Shown here in pieces: positions 1 to 9,879 of a stretch of 64,000 bases of DNA. The translations under genes and the position numbers were made by a program. Position 1 is the first letter of the stretch. Every line of letters starts with the position of its first letter. The stretch is from Amphiura filiformis. Its lineage: Eukaryota > Echinodermata > Ophiuroidea > Amphilepidida > Amphiuridae. Below the pieces are notes generated by a model, which saw nothing but the letters and a program-made list of their open reading frames with translations, was not told the origin of the DNA and ran no database searches. The DNA is taken from positions 96,297,782-96,361,781 of the forward strand of contig NC_092628.1 in assembly GCF_039555335.1 (NCBI RefSeq), written 5' to 3'.

Positions 1-1120
1 AAGAACCTTATTTAATAGTGTGTTCTTAATGTGGTGAGTTAAGTCAGAGTACCATACTGGAGTTGTGTTTGGTAAAACTGTGATGTATATCATGCACAGG
101 ATATGTTTGTAGGCCTACTTTTAAAATGTGAAGGATCATTTAACTTGAAAGTTACGTGTGGTGAGTTGTCAGCAGCAGACTCAGACTTTTATTTGATTGT
201 ATGTATTGAAAATTGATCAAAAAGGAAAGGATATTTTATGATCTGATTTTGGCAACTCACCATATTTGACCTCTCAAAAGGACCTACTCCCACTTAAAAA
301 ATACAGAAGTTCACTAATAATGGGAACATGCCCCATGAAAGCCTTTCCAACATGGGGGGACTGAGCCCTCATCCATGGACCAAAGTTCTGCGTAACTTGA
401 TGGGCGTCCAGGGAGTGTAGACCCTGGGGGTGGGGGGGGGGGGTCCCATACCTCAAAAAGATACTTTTAAACATGCTCACAGTTGACAGGAGTTCAATTT
501 AAACAGTTTGACATACATGTTTGTAACATAAATGTGTGTCAATCAAACCATGAAGTTATTTCATCCTGACAACTGTGTGCATGAATTTAAACAATCATCA
601 TTGCAGTATGACCAAGATTGTGCACATTGTAAAGTTTTTGAGTTTGGCAATCTAACAAATGCTCTGTCACGGAAGACACCCTATTTTTGCATTTGATCTG
701 TCAACCAAAGTTCAGTTTGAACAGCAGCTTTCATTTATCACTGATTTTATTACTTTTAGCCATTTAGATTTAGATTTAGAACTAGAAATTTGATGTTTGA
801 GGTTTCTGTGGCGCTGTTTCGGCTCTAACACAAAAGTTCCATTTAAAAAATTGTTCTCACCCAATGACCCAAATTTTTTTACATTTTGCTCTCACCCAAT
901 GCTAAAAATCATGCTCTCATCCAATGGGGGCATTGAGTGGGCAAAGTGAATTTTTTTTTTGGGAAGGGGGCAAAACCAACAAATTTTGTGCAAAATTACT
1001 GCAAAAAGGTAACATTTTCGTAATTTTGGCTTTTTACTGGGGGGGGGGGGGCAAGGGGGTTGGGTTGGGGGTTGGCAAGAGTTTTGCTTACCGTATGAGA
1101 GACGACAGGCAAGACCAATA
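1..1120. other. Intergenic sequence without a recognised gene
   Basis: No coding region with family resemblance is visible on either strand. The stretch has homopolymer runs (G-runs near 430 and 1,040, T-run near 950) and three short direct repeats of the type CTCWCCCAATG between about 853 and 925. The short open frames here have no recognisable domain and are treated as chance. Confidence 0.5.
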
Positions 1121-1124
1121 TTTT

Positions 1125-1152
1125 GCGTAGTGGATGCCGGCGCCCACTACGC
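1125..1152. repeat. Short palindrome (hairpin)
   Basis: GCGTAGTGG is followed by a GC-rich loop and then its inverted partner CCACTACGC. It may be the remnant of a MITE end; no partner element was identified. Confidence 0.5.
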
Positions 1153-1631
1153 TAAACCTTGGACCTGTCTTACGTCCATCACTCGTAGAGGACAGTACAA
1201 CAAAAATTCCTATCATTTGTTGTCATTCTTTAGTCAGTTACCATAAATTATTATTTTGATAACTAAAACTAGTTTTATTTAGGGGAAAATAAATTAACTA
1301 TAAAACAAACAGCCATGAAAACTTCCCTTATTCTAAAATTAACAAATTCAGTTGCGCGTACTTCGTGCAGCTAGTGCGCATCTCTCGACAAGCGTGTTGC
1401 GTAATGATGCATGTATTGTACGCGAACCATATCCTCTACCGTGTTTTAGACGACATACAGGAACTCAATGAAATGCAGTGCTTACAAGCTAAACCACAGC
1501 CACTGGCTAAGATCAGAATTAACAATTTTATATCTAGGCCTATGCGTTGCAGAAACTATATGCCTAATCTAGTCCGTTATAGACATAGAGTTGCAGCTAA
1601 ACTATATGCCTATTATCTAAGTACGGTATTA

Positions 1632-1770
1632 AATTCTTGGCCAAGCTGGAACATAGTGCGCTAAGTGAGGTACAGTAGAAAGCATGCACTCATGTTACAT
1701 GATTGCGTATGGTGACACGATTTGTACGCTACATGGATGCAACAGGTATGTTCGAGCTTGGCCAAGAATT
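1632..1770. repeat. Inverted repeat pair, 16-bp arms (possible MITE)
   Basis: AATTCTTGGCCAAGCT at 1,632-1,647 is exactly inverted at 1,755-1,770. The 139-bp interval has the form of a tiny non-autonomous transposon. The open frame that overlaps its left part (1,365-1,664) resembles nothing known and is not called as a gene. Confidence 0.45.
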
Positions 1771-1818
1771 ACTTTATAGTATGTCTGCCAATGCCAATGC
1801 GCGTCGCATACACACGCT

Positions 1819-2027
1819 CAGCAGCAAGCGGCAGGGTAGTATGAAACCAAAGACCTTGCAAATGATTTACAGTTATACATGAGAATATTAAGCTTATGCT
1901 GGTTTCATACTACCCTGCCGCTTGCCGCTGAGCGGCGTATGACGCCAGCATTGCAGACAAACGGACACAATAAAGGCTTGTCATTGGTTGACACGCCCTG
2001 CCGCTTGCCGCAGCGGCAAGCGGCAGG
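1819..2027. repeat. Nested inverted repeats based on a CTGCCGCTTGCCGC motif
   Basis: A 31-bp arm at 1,819-1,849 is inverted at 1,900-1,930 with one or two mismatches. About 65 bp further, 1,997-2,011 and 2,013-2,027 form a perfect 15-bp palindrome with a single-base loop built from the same motif. This suggests two overlapping or nested copies of one terminal-inverted-repeat family. No coding capacity. Confidence 0.6.
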
Positions 2028-2743
2028 AAAGTATGCTGGAGGCTTTAGTAGTACCAATGTAACAGCATCATGCAGTTGTGCATGGTACACCTCTACATTC
2101 ATCATTCATGACATTAAAGAAAATTTAAGCTTACCTGAATTGCAATGTAATTCACATGATTCATGAATTGTAACATCATTCAAACACCTCGTCTATACAG
2201 TACATTACGAATTAGATCGATTGAAGACCTTCCTAAACATGTAAACTGTCATGACGAATCATTTTCCACGAACCACGGACGCGGGTTTTTGTCGATATTG
2301 AAACACCAGATATAAAATCAGTAGGGACAAAAATAGAGCTACACAGCCATGACAGCGTTGACACAGCTACACTGAGCCCGTGACTGAGCTGATAAAATCG
2401 ATTGATTGATAAACAAGGTCTTCGGCCCGGAAGTCAGAAGTTGCCAGTCATAGAGCTGGGTTTGAGGCAATGGAACTTTTAACACAGGTGACCCTGGGTC
2501 ATTTGGATGCCCTAAGTCCTAATTTATACTAATAATCTCATCCCCACAAAGTTAGGGCATTTTTGAAAAAACATGCATGATGAAAAATTGAAATTAACTT
2601 CACAAAAATACTTATATTACACAATAGTTATCTATATGACACGTAAATACGTTTAGCGTACTTAATCCCTGAAATTAGCTAATATGAAACAGTTTTGAGT
2701 CGAGTGTTGCCTGCCCATTTAGGGCGTATGCCCTAACTCGCTA
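2028..2743. other. Intergenic sequence, nothing recognised
   Basis: No domain-bearing open frame, RNA gene or repeat structure is visible here on either strand. Confidence 0.4.
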
Positions 2744-2990
<247 letters not shown>

Positions 2991-3470
2991 CTACATGTAT
3001 AACATAGCATTTTTTAGTTTTAATGTGTTGAATAACTTTTGAAATTTGTAAGTACATGTAGTTTGAATGTAAATATCCAATATCCGTATACTGCTATGCT
3101 TTTCTTCCACAAAAAACCTTGTTTTAATACGTATCATGCACATGTACATGTACATTTTTGTTTAAGGTGAACCGTGAACAATTGACCGATTAATTCGGTT
3201 AACCGCATGATAACAATATAACATTGACAAGGATATTCCTTGGTACGTGCAAGTATACAGTTTCACGCGGTCTTTGCTGACTTAAGGTGGTACTACACCC
3301 CCTGATAAATTTTGTGACTAATTTTGCATTTTTCTCTGAAAGTAATTAGACACTGGTAATAAATGTTATGTATATTATTGGGGTAAGCAATCCAATTACT
3401 TCACTGAAATTTCAGTGATTCAATACAAGTGGTTCATTATATGTTAAGAAATAAGGTACATTCTAGCGGT

Positions 3471-4834
3471 CAGGGCCGTAGCAAGGTATGAAATAGTGGG
3501 GCGGCCATATGGCGGGGGTCTGGTCAAGGGGGCCAAGGGTCAAGGGGGCAGAGCCCCTTGTGGGAAGTCAGGGGCGAAGCCCAGCTCTCGCATTTTGAGG
3601 TACACAATGTGCGTAAAACCCGGTATGTGAATTGAAACTACTCACATCATTTGTATGAATGTAAATGTACATAAAGTGCTAAAAACTAGTTTTAGGGGTA
3701 TCAAAACTTGTATCGTTTTTTTTACTGCCATATGGTCAAAAATTGGCCTATTTCATTTGGATGTTTTTAACCTAAACGCAAGGACTACACACATATAATA
3801 TAAGCATGGCTATACGTATGTCAAATTTACTTCTATTAATCATGTTAATAATGCTAATAATCGTAAAAATATGTACCCTTTTCACTCCAACTTGAAAGTT
3901 CGATGACGTCCTATAAACGAAATTCGTTTCGTTAGGAGGCTGATCCTCCCTATCTCCTCTGTCTCTCCCCCCTCCTTCCCCTACTCCTCCGTCGGAAAGA
4001 GTGAAACTGAAGTGTGACTACGGAAATGTTGAAAATTCCACATATTATTAATATATATTGACCGCACCATTACGAAAGGACTTTTGTTTACAGGACGTCA
4101 TGGAACTTTTTTTCTTAATATGTCAGGGCTTTGCAATAAATTATGTGTAGGCTTACCCTGTGTGTATCTTTGCCCCCTCCCCCATATAACTGTTGCAACA
4201 CCACTTAGACATCTACTAGTTCATTCTGCATGGTCAGTGGCGGTACATGCCGGGTGTTGCGCGCTTACATGATCTAGAACAGCTTACAAATTGACACAAG
4301 TTATAATGTACGAAAGAAAGATTACAACCCGAAGCTAGGTTTACATAATAACTTAGCCAAAGTTTTTATATTAGGGGAAATTAATTTTTCTTCCAATGAT
4401 TATTTACCTGGGGGGGGGGTTCTGGGTGAGGGTCAAGGATTTGTATAGTTCAGGGTTAAGCCTGTACGGTTTTTTTTTAATGAATGGTTAGGACAAAAAA
4501 TAAAACAATTATAATTATTGATAGGAGCGGCACGGGCCAGCCTGAAAATGAAGAAATCGACTAGACATGGAGTCTAGTGAGGTGTCCCTAAACTATAATA
4601 GTCTATGATCTGATGACTATTTCTCATTGATATTTGGTTGCAAATATTTTCTTCTCGGGTGGCAAGGATGAGAGGCTGGTACCGTGCAGTGCACCCCCCA
4701 AAAAAAAATTATAAAAAAATCAAAAAAATCAAAAAATCAATTTTTTTTTTTTTTTTTTTTTGATTTTTTTTTTTTTTTTGGCAAAAAGTGGGGCAGCCAT
4801 GGCCGCCCCGGCCGCCCCGGTTGCGACGGCCCTG
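3471..4834. mobile_element. hAT-like non-autonomous transposon with 8-bp target duplication
   Basis: CTAGCGGT occurs directly on both sides (3,463-3,470 and 4,835-4,842), the 8-bp duplication expected of hAT elements. The ends are inverted: CAGGGCCGTAGCAA on the left, and CAGGGCCGTCGCAA reading inward from the right. The 1.36-kb interior has no recognisable transposase; the homopolymer T/A tract near 4,700-4,780 gives only low-complexity frames. It interrupts the centre of the TTAA fold-back element. Confidence 0.75.
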
Positions 4835-5288
4835 CTAGCGGTACCTCTTTTCTTATCATAAATAGCGTACCGCGTGTCTTGAATCACTTAAAGGCCCACA
4901 TAAAAATAACATGTTGAAATAGGAGTATAAACTGACCAGTATATACCAGTTGTAGTCGTAGTCCTACTAATTCATGGCATATTGGATTGGCTAGGGGAAA
5001 GTTAGCCCATATTTGCAAGACTATCCTTGCCTTCAAGGTAAAAGAAACCTACTCATGTTACCCTCTGGCCATGGTCTGGTCTGCTGCTTAACCAGGGAAA
5101 GATGACGTTCCAATATTCCCCTTTAAATTCCAGTGTAGTAACTGGATTCCTTGTCCCTATAATATACATAACATTTCTAAATCTAAATCTAAACAAATAC
5201 TCAATAAAATCGCAAAAGCGACATCTAATTGAGAAGAAAAATGGCCTACGACGAAAACACAAAAACTTTTACGAGAATACAGATTAAG

Positions 5289-7028
5289 TTACATTACATT
5301 ATTACATAGTGCAGTTTTGAAGTATTGAATACTACAAGACTCTAGAGCAGATGATGGTAGGTTATTCCATTCTGATATGGTATTTGGAAAGAAACTGTAT
5401 TTGTACACATTTGATGATACTTTCATGGACCGGAACTTCAGAGGATGATATTGTCTGGTGCTTGTGACGGTTTGCCTGTGAATATAATCAGGAATTGGAA
5501 TTGCTATATCTTCTGATTGAATTTTATACATTGTTGCAAGACGGATATTTTTTCGGCGTTCTTGTAGTGTGGGCCAATTTAACTCATTTAGAATGCTAGT
5601 TACGGTACCTTCGGTTCTTTTATAGTTATTAACCACAAACCTAGCTGCTCTGCGCTGCACCATTTCTATTTTTTGGATATCAGATGTTGTATATGGATCC
5701 CATACAGCGCAGGCAAATTCTAAATGAGGACGAACAAGAGCTATGTACATTTGATGTTTGATGGACTTGGGACAACGGTGTAAATTTCTACGTATAAACC
5801 ACAGGGCTCTGTTCGCCTTGGCGACAATATTGTTTATATGCAGCGACCATTTTAAATTATGAGATATTTCGACGCCTAAGTATGCATGATGCGTCACACC
5901 TTCAAGAATTTCATTTCCCATACTATAAGTACATACAATTGGATGACGCTTTGTGGTGACTCTAAGTGTTTTACATTTGGAAATATTGAAACTCATTTGC
6001 CATTTGTTTGACCATTTGTACAGTGATGTAAGGTCAGTTTGCAGGATGTCGTTATCATTAGGTGTTCTGATAACCCTATAAAGGAGGCAATCATCTGCAA
6101 AAAGACGAATACGGGTTGAACTGTCTATGTGGGAGGCAATGTCGTTTATGTAAACCAAAAACATCAAAGGGCCTAACACCGTACCCTGCGGGACACCAGA
6201 TAGAACTTGGGCCGGTTGGGCTGATTCACCATCAACGACAACTGTCTGCGTTCTATTCATTAACCAATTTTGTATCCATTTCCAGATTGAACCCCTTATA
6301 CCATAATGGTCTAGCTTCTTAAGCAGTCGTTGATGCGGGACGGTGTCGAAGGCCTTTTGAAAATCGAGAATTTGTAGATCTGTTTGCAAGCTATTATCAA
6401 GATTTCGTGCAAGGTCTTCTATGGTAATTATCAATTGAGATTCACAGCTATGGTTTGATCTAAATCCATGTTGAAAGTCAGAAAGAATATTGTATTTTTC
6501 TAAATGAGACATTATATGACGAAAGAGAATGTGCTCCATGATTTTGCATGTGACTGACGTGAGGGACACTGGCCTGTAATTGGCCGGATTGTTTTTCGGC
6601 CCCTTTTTAAAAATTGCCGTAATATTGGCAGTAAGCCAGTCACAAGGGATGTCACCTGTTTCAAGTGACTGGGAAAATATAAACTTGATAATGGGAGCCA
6701 GTTCCTGATTGAACTCTTTCAATATATATGCAGATACTCCATCAGGTCCGGAGGCTTTCTTTGGATTTATGTCCTCAAGGAGTTTTCTCACTCCTTCTGT
6801 ATCTATTGTCAAATTATTGATAGTGGGGAAAGGGTCACCTTCCATTTTGGGTATTTCCGTGGTGTCTTCAATTGTAAAGACACTCGAATACTGGTAACTG
6901 AGGGCTTCTGCCTTTGTTTTGCTGCTGGATATTTCAACTCCATCCACATTAAGTGTTGCAACTCCACAACTCTCACGCCGGATTGTTTTGACGTGTGACC
7001 AGAATCTTTTCCCAACAGTTGTAATCAT
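5289..7028 (-). CDS. LINE reverse transcriptase (C-terminal part of the polyprotein)
   Basis: The 579-residue frame contains the RT core in order: the fingers motif NYRPVSLTS, the palm motif LDFQKAFDTVPH with a catalytic Asp, SGVPQGTVLGPLMF, and FADDCLLY with the catalytic Asp pair. A C-terminal thumb/connector with a YLGVEI motif and a Trp/Arg-rich region follows. The Met start is an open-frame artefact: the protein continues from the endonuclease in another frame through a shift near 7,025. Product: target-primed reverse transcription of LINE RNA. The closest families by motif are CR1/L2/Jockey-type LINEs. It belongs to the LINE, not to the host gene complement. Confidence 0.9.
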   Translation of the reverse strand: MITTVGKRFWSHVKTIRRESCGVATLNVDGVEISSSKTKAEALSYQYSSVFTIEDTTEIPKMEGDPFPTINNLTIDTEGVRKLLEDINPKKASGPDGVSAYILKEFNQELAPIIKFIFSQSLETGDIPCDWLTANITAIFKKGPKNNPANYRPVSLTSVTCKIMEHILFRHIMSHLEKYNILSDFQHGFRSNHSCESQLIITIEDLARNLDNSLQTDLQILDFQKAFDTVPHQRLLKKLDHYGIRGSIWKWIQNWLMNRTQTVVVDGESAQPAQVLSGVPQGTVLGPLMFLVYINDIASHIDSSTRIRLFADDCLLYRVIRTPNDNDILQTDLTSLYKWSNKWQMSFNISKCKTLRVTTKRHPIVCTYSMGNEILEGVTHHAYLGVEISHNLKWSLHINNIVAKANRALWFIRRNLHRCPKSIKHQMYIALVRPHLEFACAVWDPYTTSDIQKIEMVQRRAARFVVNNYKRTEGTVTSILNELNWPTLQERRKNIRLATMYKIQSEDIAIPIPDYIHRQTVTSTRQYHPLKFRSMKVSSNVYKYSFFPNTISEWNNLPSSALESCSIQYFKTALCNNVM

Positions 7029-7919
7029 TTTTGGATTTGGTCATTTCTCTATGAACAGTTTTTCTAATTTTTCTGAAATGTTCCCATAGAACATCAGACT
7101 TGTATTTCTTAAAAGCATTATAAACCCGTTGTTTTTTACGGATGAGCCTTTTTATTTCGGGCGATAGCCAGGGTACATCCCAACGCTCCCTGATATTTTT
7201 TTGAGGGACATGCTTCTCTACCATCCCACCGATTTCATTGGTGAAGTGCGACCAGTTTTCACTGGTAGAACGCTCATTGCTCGTAAGAATAACTTTTTGG
7301 AAAGCAAGCGCATCATTCTTAAAACCTTCCTTGTTCATTTTCGTGTAAACAAACACTTTACGTGGAGGTTTTGTAATACGCTTAGCTTTAACATTGATCA
7401 CAGCAATTACTATCCTATGATCGCTCATTCCAGGGCAAACATCGACCTGCTCCACCAGATCTGGGTTGGTGGTTAATAAGAGGTCTAGGATGTTATTCAA
7501 GCGGGTTGGTTCCTTTACTTGTTGGATTAAACCATGTTCTTCAACGGTATCCAATAAAGCTCTGTTGACTTTGTAGCCATACTGAGGATTTGGCTTAATG
7601 GTGTTGGTTATCCATTCGACATCTGGACAATTAAAATCACCACCCAGGATGACATTAGGTAACGTACCATTCTGTGTTATCTTGCTTAAGGAAATATTTA
7701 ATTGTTGGATAGGTTCAGCTTTGTTATCAGTGGGTCTATAAAACGATCCTATGTGTAGAGGTTTGGTACCTGCAATCTCAATCTTGCACCACACTATTTC
7801 AGATTGAGTGTCTAGGGAATATTCAGTGGTGGATACATACCTCTTTGTCACAGCTACAAATACACCACCGCCATGAATGTTCCTGTCCTTACGAGAAACA
7901 TTATACTCGGACGGAATAC
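6973..7919 (-). CDS. LINE APE-type endonuclease domain
   Basis: The frame from about 7,919 down to 6,973 carries exonuclease-endonuclease-phosphatase features: GSFYRP, LGGDFNCPDVEW with the metal-binding Asn/Asp, and MSDHRIV with the catalytic SDH. Upstream, QESHLD (catalytic Glu) lies in the preceding frame; one missing base near 7,919 separates the two. Its role is to nick target DNA for LINE insertion. The downstream end overlaps the RT frame by about 55 bases because of a second shift. Confidence 0.85.
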
Positions 7920-8516
7920 CTCTGTCGTTGCAAAGGAGTTATCAAGATGTGATTCTTGACCACAGATGATGTCAGGTTTATGGGTTTCTATCAAGTCTAA
8001 AAGATCATGTTGCTTCCTGTCACTCTTGAGACCACGGCAGTTAACTAGCATAACTTTGATGTTTTGGGGTCTCTTTTTTGAGGGTATAACATTCTCATCC
8101 CTATTACCTTGGTTACTAGTTGGTTTGGGACTGGATGTTATAACATCATCCATGTTAGCCATAAATGCAAATGAGTCATCTAGTATGTCTAGAGACTCCA
8201 ACATGGAGAATTCATTGGATATTTCAAGATCAGAGGCAGAAAATAGGGAATTACATATATTTGGTAAACAGCAACTGGGACATTCCCAGAAAATCCATTT
8301 GCCAAAACCAGGTAATTGCTCGTTTGGGTTTTCACAATTATTATGAGACCATCTGTCACACTCACTACACCTAAGGGATGGATGGTTGGAGTTGATCTCA
8401 TAATCACAAATTGTGCATATCGGTGTATTTGGACCAGGATGGCTGTGGATATCACCACTAAGGATTAGTAGTAAAAGGAAGGGCTCTCTTTGCTGAGCTC
8501 TTGGTGTTACAGGGTC
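7854..8516 (-). CDS. LINE N-terminal region: 2A-like hydrophobic leader, PHD finger, start of the endonuclease
   Basis: One uninterrupted minus-strand frame runs from 8,516 down to 7,854. Residues coded at 8,480-8,427 read FLLLLILSGDIHSHPGPN, close to the 2A-like leaders known at the N-termini of CR1/L2-type LINEs of sea urchins and amphioxus, but with His where 2A has Glu and Asn. A C4HC3 PHD-type finger follows (CTIC, RCSEC, H, C, ECPSC; about 8,417-8,271). Next come a linker and the endonuclease opening with VNCRGL and QESHLD. No ATG lies in frame upstream of the leader, so the true start is not settled. Confidence 0.75.
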   Translation of the reverse strand, partial: DPVTPRAQQREPFLLLLILSGDIHSHPGPNTPICTICDYEINSNHPSLRCSECDRWSHNNCENPNEQLPGFGKWIFWECPSCCLPNICNSLFSASDLEISNEFSMLESLDILDDSFAFMANMDDVITSSPKPTSNQGNRDENVIPSKKRPQNIKVMLVNCRGLKSDRKQHDLLDLIETHKPDIICGQESHLDNSFATTEVFRPSIMFLVRTGTFMAVVYL

Positions 8517-8879
8517 CTACTTCCCAATTAACCTTCAACTTGGCGTTTACCCTTGGTATAACAAAGGATGCCACACATAAAGAGGGTTTGCTTTTGATCC
8601 ACGGTGGACTGAACATGTTCCAGTCTTGTAATTTGTTACCAGTGTGTTATTATTTTTTGAGAAAATGTAAAACTAGTCACAAATTTATCAAGGGGTGTAG
8701 GTGTAGTACCACCTTAAGGGTAGACTAGGTATTGTTGGTCGAAGTCGATTTTCATTATCTAAATCAGTATATTATTGAAAAACACACTTTGATGCTTTGC
8801 AAAAATTGATTCTACAAATCAAATACTCGGTACTTTGAAAACTTGCTTGACATAATTGTTGTTAATGAGTAATGTACGT

Positions 8880-9060
8880 TTTAAAAGTGATGTTATTTCA
8901 GCCCTCTTTACAACATAACTACAAAATATTATTATATATGTGATATTTGAATTCTTCTTCACACTCGCTATGAAATGATCCATGCAATTTTTGTCAAAGA
9001 TCATGACCATTTGCAAGATGCTGTGAACTACCAAATCGCAACGGTTTAAAGTAGTTTAAT
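8880..9060. repeat. Dispersed repeat, partner at 21,861-21,975
   Basis: The segment around ATGCAATTTTTG...AAGATGCTGTGAA...ACCAAATCGCAAC at about 8,960-9,045 recurs in the same orientation at about 21,890-21,960 inside intron 1 of gene A. It is an unidentified dispersed repeat with no coding frame of note. Confidence 0.5.
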
Positions 9061-9121
9061 ACCTTAAACCGCAGATTTCTGTGCTTTAACTTAAGGGCTC
9101 AGACCACCAAATGAAAAAGAC

Positions 9122-9157
<36 letters not shown>

Positions 9158-9410
9158 AAATTTTTACAAGGCGTTCCCCCCCGCGTGACAATATTTTTCA
9201 CTTTTTTACGTCGTCCCTGCATTAATTAAGGACTGAATTTTCATTTAAACTTCACTTTTGCTTAACCTTTTAAGTTTTTTAAAATTAAAAAGCGACAAGA
9301 CGCGACGCCGCTATATCGACACCAAAACTGGCATTAAAACTTGTTCAGTTAGCAGTAATTCGGACAATTGTATATAATTTCATATCTATTTTAGTGATTA
9401 ATACATCACT
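9061..9410. other. Spacer with poly-A tract
   Basis: An A-tract of about 30 bases (9,125-9,154) may be the tail of a retroposed sequence, but no SINE or LINE body is recognisable before it. Nothing else is supported here. Confidence 0.4.
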
Positions 9411-9428
9411 TGCACGTGACGTCACACG

Positions 9429-9463
9429 GTATCGATCTTGCACCTGTCCGCCATTTGTACGGG
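9429..9463. promoter_or_regulatory. Left inverted end with YY1-like CCGCCAT motif
   Basis: GTCCGCCATTTGTACGGG reads CAAATGGCGGAC on the other strand, close to the YY1-type consensus AANATGGCGGC. It lies about 420 bp upstream of the THAP start. The mirror copy (19,458-19,490) lies about 370 bp upstream of the other gene's first exon, so each inverted end may serve as the promoter of the inward-reading gene. Confidence 0.45.
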
Positions 9464-9879
9464 ACGCTGTGTATGCACGATATTGTATTGTTTTCCAAAC
9501 ACAGACATGTAGCAGTATTTTCCGTATAGTTGATGAAGAAGTCTGTTACTTTGAGCAAATCAAATAACAATGTTTTTATCAATAAAACGTTCAAAATAAA
9601 ATTGTTATCAACACAGATGTAATAATAATAATTAAAAACTATATTAAGAGCCTTGACTTATTATTTAATTTTCATTTTGAATAAAAATGAGTATTTTTCC
9701 ACGCCGCGACTACATAAATCAAAGTGCACGAACAGCACGTTGTTTAAAGTCCATTCGATCTGCTGATTTTCGTCAACACACACACGCAATACGATAGAAT
9801 CTTCCTCATTTTAATTATAAAACGGTGCTTTTTCAAACAAATTTTGCTTCTTATTTTAAGTTGAGCATAAACTTACAGT

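Larger units (their letters stand above)
5177..8630 (-). mobile_element. Nearly full-length APE-type LINE (CR1/L2-like), minus strand
   Basis: Read on the minus strand, a 5' leader (from about 8,630) is followed by a hydrophobic 2A-like leader, a PHD-type finger, an APE endonuclease, a reverse transcriptase and a short 3' tail ending in TTTAGA repeats (5,177-5,196). ATTT lies at both junctions (5,173-5,176 and 8,631-8,634), and the fold-back element's arm resumes on both sides, which fixes the insertion boundaries. The coding frame is broken by at least two one-base shifts (near 7,919 and near 7,025), so the copy looks dead but young. The clade is inferred from domain order and the FADD-type RT. 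Confidence 0.85.
3286..8713. mobile_element. TTAA-flanked fold-back element (piggyBac-type target site), interrupted by two later insertions
   Basis: TTAA at 3,282-3,285 and 8,714-8,717 bounds inverted ends that start GGTGGTACTACACC. The left arm (3,286-3,462) and the right arm (8,713-8,631, continuing at 5,176-4,843) are related along much of their length when one is inverted, so the original element was a long palindrome. A hAT-like element sits at its centre and a LINE in its right arm. No transposase frame belongs to the element itself. TTAA target duplication is typical of piggyBac-type mobilisation; family membership is inferred from this and the end sequence only. Confidence 0.7.

Noticed and set aside
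1365-1664. 99-residue open frame
   Set aside because: No domain, composition or splice context supporting a gene; it overlaps an inverted repeat.
7201-8374. Plus-strand frames over the LINE
   Set aside because: Antisense shadows of the endonuclease and PHD-finger region.
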